This document shows positions 43,187-50,062 of a stretch of 64,000 nucleotides of DNA, piece by piece; within the stretch, counting starts at the first letter, position 1, and each line of letters starts with the position of its first letter. The notes below the pieces were generated by a model, which worked only from the letters and a program-made list of their open reading frames with translations, was not told the origin of the DNA and ran no database searches. Location: the NCBI GenBank assembly GCA_035276765.1, contig DATELH010000001.1, forward strand, positions 1 through 64,000, written 5' to 3'. The position numbers were made by a program, and so were the translations under genes. The DNA comes from DATASD01 sp035276765 (GTDB lineage: Bacteria; Patescibacteriota; Saccharimonadia; Saccharimonadales; UBA4665).

Positions 43187-44732
43187 GACACGCTCCGGAG
43201 CTTCTAAAGCCGACCTTGCGTCCATCTTGGCCACCCAGCAGCACGATGGCCGTTTTACGGTTCTCAACCTCAAAACCGACGGGCAAGTGGCCATTGTAAA
43301 CAGCGCCGTTCTTTTGCTGCATGCGCAGCTACTCGATGCCTTATGCCAAATCGATAACACCCAAAACGCCCGGCAGCGGTTGGCGCAGTGGCTCGTAACC
43401 GCCATTGCCAAAGAACCATTCCAAAATCCAAAGCGGGTGAGCGCGCAGGCCACATTCGAAGTGCTTGCAAGCCTAGGCGCGTACGACCAAACGACAGTAC
43501 CAAAAGCCCTACTTGCCCACGCCATCCGTTATCTGGTTGACCACGAGATAGTGATTGGCGGGCCTTACAAAAACCATGACGGCACAGTGGATTTGGCGAC
43601 CAATATAGCGATCACCCGTTTTGTCCGTTTCGTGGCGCAGCCGTTGCCCAAATTAGACGCCTACATCCAGCGGGCGGCGCAGGAGCCATTGCCCGATCCT
43701 GCGGCTGGATATACGCTGCCGGCGCTCATGGCGCTCAAGCAAGTGCGCGGCAAAGTTGCCAATCCCCGTATCCCGGCACGAGCTAAAAGCAGCGCCGCCT
43801 ATCGGACTATCGCTGCCGATATCCAAAAAATGCCGCCCCTGCTTGCCCAAAACTTGCAGCGTATTTTTGCCAAAATTCAGCGGGCCGACGTCGGAAACGA
43901 GATTGGCGCGCTAGCCGCACGGTTGGCTCCAGCACTTGTTTCGGCGTCAAAGATTACCCCAAAAACCTTGCGGTCACTCGACATGGCAAATACCTACGGC
44001 TGGATGGCCTACACTATTTACGACGACTTTTTGGACGACGAAGGCGAGCCCGCCATGCTGCCGGCCGCAAACGTAGCACTTCGCAAGTCAGTCGCTTCGT
44101 TTCAGGCCGCGCTGCCAAAAGATGCCACATTCCAAACGTTCGCCGCCGATTTGTTCCACACCATCGACGCGGCCAATGCTTGGGAAATCGCAAACTGCCG
44201 GTTCACCATAAGCAATGGCACGATAAATATTGCCGCCTTGCCTGACTACGAAGACTTGCGCTTCTTGTACCAGCGGTCGATTACGCATAGCCTACCAGTA
44301 ACGGGCGTGCTTGCCGCGGCCAAAACACCAGCAAAAGCCTCCCAAGCCATATACGAAGCCTTCCAACAGTACCTGCTTATCCGTCAGCTCAGCGACGACT
44401 TGCGCGACTGGCAAGACGACTTGCGCGCCGGCCACATAAGTTATGTTGTCGTCCGCCTCCTACAGGCAGGCAAGGTGCCGAGCGGTTCAGCGCAACTCGA
44501 TGCGCTTACTCAGCAACTTGAGCGGGTTTTTTGGCAAAACGTGCTACCGGCATTGTGCCACGACATTGAGCGGCGCGGGGTGCAGGCCAAAGCGCAAATC
44601 GCCGGAACGGGCGTGCTCGCACCACAAAATGTAGTAAGCGAACTCATAACCGGTATTCAAGATGCAGCGGCGCGCACACTCAGCGACCAACAACAGGCCA
44701 ACCAATTTTTGGCGGCGTACCGCAACGCTTAG
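43179..44732 (+). CDS. class I isoprenoid-synthase-like protein
   Basis: Protein of 517 residues. The C-terminal half has both metal-binding aspartate motifs of class I prenyl/terpene synthases: first IYDDFLDDEGEP (D-D-x2-D, ~residue 281) and second LSDDLRDWQDDLRAGH (D-D-x2-D, ~405). The N-terminal ~200 residues (LATQQHDGRFTV..., YLVDHEIVIGGPYKNHDGT) look like an alpha-toroid related to squalene-cyclase or prenyltransferase beta domains. Such fusions are called class 1 isoprenoid biosynthesis enzymes in CPR genomes. Product unknown. Translationally coupled to the histidine kinase. Confidence 0.7.
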   Translation: MNKTRSGASKADLASILATQQHDGRFTVLNLKTDGQVAIVNSAVLLLHAQLLDALCQIDNTQNARQRLAQWLVTAIAKEPFQNPKRVSAQATFEVLASLGAYDQTTVPKALLAHAIRYLVDHEIVIGGPYKNHDGTVDLATNIAITRFVRFVAQPLPKLDAYIQRAAQEPLPDPAAGYTLPALMALKQVRGKVANPRIPARAKSSAAYRTIAADIQKMPPLLAQNLQRIFAKIQRADVGNEIGALAARLAPALVSASKITPKTLRSLDMANTYGWMAYTIYDDFLDDEGEPAMLPAANVALRKSVASFQAALPKDATFQTFAADLFHTIDAANAWEIANCRFTISNGTINIAALPDYEDLRFLYQRSITHSLPVTGVLAAAKTPAKASQAIYEAFQQYLLIRQLSDDLRDWQDDLRAGHISYVVVRLLQAGKVPSGSAQLDALTQQLERVFWQNVLPALCHDIERRGVQAKAQIAGTGVLAPQNVVSELITGIQDAAARTLSDQQQANQFLAAYRNA

Positions 44733-45241
44733 CCGTAGATGTCGCGGATGGGCAAGCGCAAGCGGACGTCACTTATTTCGTACGTTTTGTCCTCGCCACG
44801 ATAGCGGTACCGAACGTCGTGGATGGATTCAAAATAGTCGCCTTCGAGCATGGTTTTGTAGTCTAACAGCGCCTCTGAATAATCGCGAGTGATTTTGGGG
44901 CCGCTATATACTAACACTTCGCGTTCTTGGTGCGGCCGAAGCGAGATATCGATTTCGCGGCGTGTGTCAAAAATGCGAATTTTGTCTACGAGCACCTCTA
45001 CCGGCCAGTTATTGGCAATGTAGCAGTATACGTCGATGCGGTCGCCATTGTAATGCACGATGGGCCGCTTGAGGTAAACTACGGGGAAAGTGCCGTCTTT
45101 GTACTTTTGGATGCCGGTTGGCATGGGGGTTTGTTGTTGGGCAGGCTGAGATGGCGGCGTGGCGCCCGAAGGGTTGTCGTTTTCGTCGAATACCGGCTGG
45201 CCCTTGAGGACCCGTTTCATACCTTCAAAAAATCCTGGCAT
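44729..45241 (-). CDS. conserved hypothetical soluble protein
   Basis: Protein of 170 residues. A Pro/Gln-rich linker (~20-45) precedes a domain of ~120 residues rich in Tyr, Arg and Asp with predicted beta-sandwich character (FPVVYLKRPIVHYNGDRIDVYCYI; MLEGDYFESIHDVRYRY). AAAGGGA precedes the ATG. It is convergent with, and overlaps by 4 nt, the end of the isoprenoid-synthase-like gene. No family recognised. Confidence 0.65.
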   Translation of the reverse strand: MPGFFEGMKRVLKGQPVFDENDNPSGATPPSQPAQQQTPMPTGIQKYKDGTFPVVYLKRPIVHYNGDRIDVYCYIANNWPVEVLVDKIRIFDTRREIDISLRPHQEREVLVYSGPKITRDYSEALLDYKTMLEGDYFESIHDVRYRYRGEDKTYEISDVRLRLPIRDIYG

Positions 45242-45378
45242 ATATCCCTTTCTGTTTATCTATGTAGCATACCAAAACATTGTGCGGCAAACCCGAAAAG
45301 ACAATTGATTTCGCGCCACATACTTTACAGACCCATCATTCTGAATACCCCCTTTTAGGTGTTCTACTTTTTACACTT

Positions 45379-46367
45379 CTATACGCTTTGTGCGATCTTA
45401 GCCAATTCACTAGCAATTGCATTAGAGATAGGAAGGTCAAGTTCATCTTCAAGCCAGCCATATTGGCCATTGGCATTGCACTCTAGGAATGTAATCCGGC
45501 CATCCTCATCCTCGATAAAATCAAAGGCACCGAACTTTAACCCAAATTTACCCAGATATCTAAAACATTTTTCCTTTTGATCATCGGGAAAAGCTTCATT
45601 TTTGAACTGAACCTTTGTCTCAAGCTGATGCTTTCTCCAATCATCTTGGCGGTATCATCGGTATAAATTGCCGCGTCAAATGCCTGGTCTCCGACAACCG
45701 TTATACGCCACTCCTTCGCCTTCGGAAGATAAGGTTGCCAAAAACCTGGAAAAGGGACGCTGTTTAGAGGTAATGCCGAAGGATTGTTATCGAATGGTGC
45801 CGTGTAAATCATCTTCAATTCATTGTCGCCGTAAAGCATGCCATATGACGGCTTGAATATAATTTTGGGCGGCAAAGATTCAGCTATCGAGTTCCAACTA
45901 TTTGTAACAACTGTGGTGTCAGGGATTTGAAATCCTACCTCTCTAGCCGTTACGAGTTGTGTAAGCTTATGTTCGGCATGCAAGATACGTTCTGACGCAC
46001 TTAACCATGCAAGCTCAGGCACGGTATCCCACAAAGAATATTGGATTACCTTGCGCTCAGTATCCAAGCTGAGCTGGCGAGCTTTGTCTGGTTGCTCTCC
46101 AGCGAACATAGTCGGCCTACGATACCAGGCAGATGAGATCTTATCGAGTCTTAGCGGTCTGCCGTCATAGCTAACGCTCATACCGCTTTTTTGATCAATG
46201 GTTATATCTAATGCGACTCTGCCATCTGCTACCTTATCGGCTTCATAGGTAGTTACGTCATAACCCCTCTCGCCTAAAATTTTTGCGACTGGCATCCATG
46301 CCGTTTCGTCTATAGAGCTTGAAGCTATAAGTATATTCTTATTAGGTGTATGCAATAGTTCACTCAT
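45379..46367 (-). pseudogene. MvdC/MvdD-type ATP-grasp peptide ligase, one frameshift
   Basis: The N-terminal 240 residues are typical of graspetide maturases: ILIASSSIDETAWMPVAKIL, ISSAWYRRP, LAWLSASERILHAEHKLTQLVTA (split: LAWLSASERIL / HAEHKLTQL), IIFKPSYG. At AAGATGATTGG (about 45640) the frame breaks; one added base restores KIDWRKH..., CFRYLGKFGLKFGAFDFIEDE (in parts) and the metal-binding FLECNANGQYGWLE, ending at 45379 (329 residues). ATP-grasp maturases form ester or amide cross-links between Asp/Glu and Ser/Thr/Lys in a precursor peptide. The break may be a sequencing error. It overlaps the DUF6624 gene by 8 nt. Confidence 0.8.
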
Positions 46368-46898
46368 TGGCTATGCAAGTATTTTCTACGGTCAGATCAA
46401 ATTTTTTTAAACGCTCGGCAAGTTTGTTGGGATTTATTACAGAGTAACGGCACATTTTGCCTTTATCGTCATAATACGCTTGTGTACCGTACAACTGCCG
46501 ATTACTTTTATCCCAGTTGTTCTTATAAACCATAAGTCTGTCTACTAAATATGGTATACCTTGATAAAAAACATCATCCCTGCTCTTGTAATATAAATAC
46601 TTCATTTTTTTAGCATGATACTACCTGTATCGAGGTAATCAATATTGTGGTGTGCAATTAACCATGCTGCCTTTGAGCCGTCTAATCCAATATTGCGAAC
46701 GCTAGGAGTTCGTATTTGCTTTAGCAGCCCCAATAGCTCTCTCGCACGCTCTCTGTCTGGTCCCATCCATTCATCTTCTGTCAAATTTGGATTGGTAAGA
46801 TTTTGCGCTATGTTTTCTGGTGAGCGATCTTCTTGATCCGCTTTCATTAGCTCGAGTAATCTTTTGCGTACTAATGGATATTTGACATTCTTTGACAT
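46360..46898 (-). CDS. DUF6624-like protein split at an A7 run (frameshift or two coupled genes)
   Basis: Two frames together match one DUF6624-type protein of 179 residues. Part 1 (46898-46602) has LLELMKADQEDR, GLDGSKAAWLIAHHNID. Part 2 (46605-46360) has GIPYLVDRLMVYKNNWDKSNRQLYGTQAYY (shown in parts: IPYLVDRLMV, RQLYGTQAYY). They meet at CTA AAA AAA TGA: the heptamer A AAA AAA is a classic -1 slippery site, and a -1 shift reads straight into part 2. The ATGA overlap would also allow coupled translation of a second protein. A homopolymer sequencing error is the third option. Its place between a RiPP precursor and ligase suggests a pathway role. Confidence 0.65.
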
Positions 46899-46958
46899 GG
46901 TTTTGTTACTTAATAGCACGCTAAGAGTAACCCATTAAATAATGGTACATCTTAACAA

Positions 46959-47141
46959 CTAGTCTGCCTGAATGTCGGGACGACTGTCAGGGGGCGGACG
47001 ATGACCAGTTACTTCTACTGATTCGTCTAATGTAACTGGCTGCGCTACAAGTTCCAAAACTGTACGGCCAACGGCTGAAGCTTCTAGGGGCTGGGGTTGC
47101 GGAGCCTCCGAAACTTGCGCTATCATCAGTTGTTCTGCCAT
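46959..47141 (-). CDS. candidate graspetide precursor peptide
   Basis: Peptide of 60 residues from the ATG at 47141, chosen because GGAGGG lies 8 nt upstream; 30 more codons are open but unsupported. No cysteine. Leader-like N-terminus (MAEQLMIAQVSEAP), Ala/Val/Leu-rich middle, and a C-terminus rich in possible cross-link donors and acceptors: TLDESVEVTGHRPPPDSRPD then IQAD. Graspetide cores link Thr/Ser/Lys side chains to Asp/Glu carboxyls, so this composition fits. It is followed by DUF6624 and the ATP-grasp ligase in one direction. Confidence 0.5.
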   Translation of the reverse strand: MAEQLMIAQVSEAPQPQPLEASAVGRTVLELVAQPVTLDESVEVTGHRPPPDSRPDIQAD

Positions 47142-47297
47142 ATTTATGCCCTCCATATAACAGTTAATAGTGTACGCATAATGTAGCATGACTTCCTCAT
47201 TGCTACAATGCAGGGTAGTAACAATCAACATTATTTTCGCCCAACGCTACGTTCCAAAAAGGCCAAAATACTAAGCTTCGTCTGGAAAGAGCGCATC

Positions 47298-49082
47298 TTA
47301 GGGCTTGTCCGGCTGCAATACCTCGAACATTTTAACGCGTTTGTACCGTAATTTGCCGGGCTGGTACTTTTCGAGCCAGCTATCGTTGGGCGCTAAAAAC
47401 AGGCTGGCGGCCGCATCGGCCGAAGCAGATTTGGCGCCGCTCTTTGCCTCGTGTTCCTCATATACCGAACGAAAATAGTAGTGATTGAACAGCCGGTTAA
47501 ACTCCGTAAAGTAGATATCGGCGGCGCGTTTGTCGCCCTTAATCACCAACATGTTTTCGTCGTTGCCAGTGGTGGACGCCGCACTAAAATTGGCCGAGCC
47601 GCTCACTACCACCGGTTCCTCGCCCAGCGGGTCAACCAGCATAAATTTGGAATGGATGTACATGACATGCTGGTTGAGCTGCAAAAGCTTGGTATTGACC
47701 TCTTTTGTCCACTGGTACAGCGGGTCGGTAATGTATGAGCCCCATGCTTCGTATACGTTGTTTTTGGCCGTCAATTTTAGGAAAGTTTCGGCTTGACCTG
47801 GACGCGGCGCGTCTTTCTTTTCGAGCAGCATGAAGGTAATGGGGCCATTCGCGTTGTTGTCTTTGAGGGCTGCTTTGAACACGTCGGAAATGCCAAAGGC
47901 CAATGTAATGGCGGCGTAGGTTTTGGCGCTGTCGAGCAGTGCGGCATATGTATTGAGCATGGTAACGCTGGTGCGCGGACTAAAGATGGGCGTGATGCCT
48001 TCGGGGATTTTTTGTAAGGCGCCGCTTTCGATGTCTTGCTGAAGCGCCACCACCGCTTGCTTAAACGTGGTGTTGTCTTGCACTTTTTGCGCGCGGTCAC
48101 TGGCGGGTTGGGCGCCTGGGTCCTGGCTCAGCAATTGCCAGTAGCGCAAGTAGTGACCAGCGGTTGCGCCGTCGCGAACCCAGTGCCCGACGTTGGTCTG
48201 GCCAAAAATGCCACCCTCTGAAACGTTGGTAGATCCCGTCCACACCGCTGTTGGCTGCTGGGATGCGCCTGGCAAAAACACAATAAACTTGTTGTGTTGA
48301 ATGTCGTTTTGGTTGGCTTCGCGCAAAATGATATGCTCGGCGCCGATGCCCGCTTTCTTAATTGCCTCCAAGTTGTCGTCTCGAGGAAATTTTGCGCTGT
48401 TGTTTTTGGCGTCGATGATAATTTTTACCTGCACACCGCGGTCAATGGCCTGTTTAAACGCATCGACGATGGGCTGGTAGTGGAATTCGTACATGCAGGC
48501 CAGCAGTGAATCGCCCTTTTGTGCTTGGCCAATGAAATCCCGCAGCGCTGGTTCGAGGTCGCGCGCCAGCCATGCGAAAATCGCCTGCGCCTCTTTGGGA
48601 TCGGCGGCTTTGTCGGGACTGGTGTTGTGAAAGCGCCGCGCGAAGGCCTGGCTACTGGCCACGCCGCGGTTAAAAAATACGTCGTGCTTGTCGGTTTTGC
48701 TATGGAGCGGCTCGGTTTGCACGGCGATTTTGATGGGACTTTCGGAATGGTCGAGGTTACGCGGCGTGCCTTTAACGGGATAGAAAAAATATTCGTAACT
48801 GTGGTCGGGCTTGCCTGTAAAGTCATCCCATACGAAGCTTTGTATAGGATGGTCGTATGTGCTTACCACCGTATTTTGGTTGGGCGCAGGGATAACCTCC
48901 GCAAACACCTTGAAACCCTGCATAAAAAAGCGTTCGTTTTCGGTAATGTCGTGGCGTTCCACCGCAAAGCCAAGCAGGTCCTTGGTGTTCGCATCGTCAA
49001 AGCCGATAGCAAACGACACGCTGTTGGTGCCGCTCGCCGCATACACTTTATATCCGTTGGTTTTTCGAGACACAAAACGCAT
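47298..49082 (-). CDS. phospholipase D-like (HKD) protein
   Basis: Protein of 594 residues with two HKD-type motifs: QHNKFIVFLPG (with GSTNVSEGG after) and YIHSKFMLVDPLG (with SGSANFSAAS after), as in PLD phosphodiesterases. The preceding strand LACMYEFHYQPIVDAFKQAIDRGVQVKIIID (in parts) is also typical. No signal peptide. PLD-like enzymes cleave or transfer phosphodiesters in lipids or nucleic acids. AGGAGGGG stands before the ATG. Substrate unknown; a lipase or nuclease role against a host cell is conceivable. Confidence 0.88.
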   Translation of the reverse strand: MRFVSRKTNGYKVYAASGTNSVSFAIGFDDANTKDLLGFAVERHDITENERFFMQGFKVFAEVIPAPNQNTVVSTYDHPIQSFVWDDFTGKPDHSYEYFFYPVKGTPRNLDHSESPIKIAVQTEPLHSKTDKHDVFFNRGVASSQAFARRFHNTSPDKAADPKEAQAIFAWLARDLEPALRDFIGQAQKGDSLLACMYEFHYQPIVDAFKQAIDRGVQVKIIIDAKNNSAKFPRDDNLEAIKKAGIGAEHIILREANQNDIQHNKFIVFLPGASQQPTAVWTGSTNVSEGGIFGQTNVGHWVRDGATAGHYLRYWQLLSQDPGAQPASDRAQKVQDNTTFKQAVVALQQDIESGALQKIPEGITPIFSPRTSVTMLNTYAALLDSAKTYAAITLAFGISDVFKAALKDNNANGPITFMLLEKKDAPRPGQAETFLKLTAKNNVYEAWGSYITDPLYQWTKEVNTKLLQLNQHVMYIHSKFMLVDPLGEEPVVVSGSANFSAASTTGNDENMLVIKGDKRAADIYFTEFNRLFNHYYFRSVYEEHEAKSGAKSASADAAASLFLAPNDSWLEKYQPGKLRYKRVKMFEVLQPDKP

Positions 49083-49164
49083 AGGCCCCTCCTTCTACAG
49101 ACTATTGTAGCCTATATGGTCAATGCAAGGTGCAGTTGGCCGTGTCGACTTGGTTTTTCTACCT

Positions 49165-49812
49165 CTAGCTAACAGCCTGGTACGGCTCGGTTGTCGGTAG
49201 GTCGTTGGTGTGTAGCAAAGTCAGCACGGAAGAATCGTCGAGCCATGGTTCCGGTTCGGGCGCGGTGGCCACAATATCACCACCGGCCAGCGCCGCCAAA
49301 ATGAGCAATTCGCGCGTTTCCCAACCAGTCTGCTGCGTGGCTTTATACAAGTGCGACTTGACGGTCAAGTGGCTGATGTCTCGCTCATCGCCAATTTCTT
49401 TGTTGGTCTTCCCGTAGGACGCTAGCTCGATCACTTTATTTTGCGATGGCGGAAGGTGGAGCGGAGATTGTAAAGCTTCGTCGGTGCTATATGCCCCTGT
49501 GGCAAAAAAAGAACGGGCCATTTCGGCCCGCCTTGTCGCTCCCACTGCTTCAAATAGCCGCGTAACTTGCGATTTTACTCCGTCCGTGGTGCGGAAAGTT
49601 TGCGTGCCAATCTGGCCATTGCTCATTCCCAGCGTTATCAACACACCGACCAGGGCAAGCTGATGGTCGGCAGGGCACTGTTCCAGATCAACGTTGATCT
49701 TGTTTTTGCCCACGCGCAAGGCTGTAATCCCTGCACGCCACAGCCGTTCCAGGTCTTTGCCCTGGATGCTAAGGTGCGGCTCCGTCTGCAGAAGCCAAGT
49801 TTCCATTCCCAT
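49165..49812 (-). CDS. LuxR-type HTH regulator
   Basis: Protein of 215 residues. The C-terminal part has a GerE/LuxR helix-turn-helix: LPPSQNKVIELASYGKTNKEIGDERDISHLTVKSHLYK (in parts: KTNKEIGDERDIS, HLTVKSHLYKAT). The N-terminal domain (~110 residues) has no receiver motif and is of unknown type. GGGGAG precedes the ATG. It probably controls nearby genes; it follows the secreted GSDH-PKD-LGFP gene in the same direction. Confidence 0.8.
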   Translation of the reverse strand: MGMETWLLQTEPHLSIQGKDLERLWRAGITALRVGKNKINVDLEQCPADHQLALVGVLITLGMSNGQIGTQTFRTTDGVKSQVTRLFEAVGATRRAEMARSFFATGAYSTDEALQSPLHLPPSQNKVIELASYGKTNKEIGDERDISHLTVKSHLYKATQQTGWETRELLILAALAGGDIVATAPEPEPWLDDSSVLTLLHTNDLPTTEPYQAVS

Positions 49813-49995
49813 ATATCTCCCCGAATCACTTTTTGCATACTTTATCGCAACATCGCGGGTAAAGCAAATTTATTTCTACATACTGTTACTGTCGAGGGAA
49901 TCGCCTTACTCTTAGGGTGTCTTAGAAAAATGAAATACTAAACCCCTAGGACATAACGTCCAGTATCTGGCGGGCAACCTGGTGACGCGATCGGT

Positions 49996-50040
49996 TGCCG
50001 GACAGGTATAGCCAACGGCGGTTCTGCCATGGATTTCTTT
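49996..50040 (-). repeat. hairpin in the gap between LuxR and GSDH genes
   Basis: CTGGCGGGCAACC and GGTTGCCGGACAG pair around TGGTGACGCGATC (three central mismatches). Its left side ATCTGGCGGGCAACCTGG resembles the loop core of the palindromic repeat (ATCTGGCGAAACCTGG), but no long outer arms exist, so a relation is uncertain. It may be the terminator structure of the GSDH gene. The rest of 49813-50062 shows nothing. Confidence 0.35.
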
Positions 50041-50062
50041 ATATTGATTGTCTCGTGACTGT

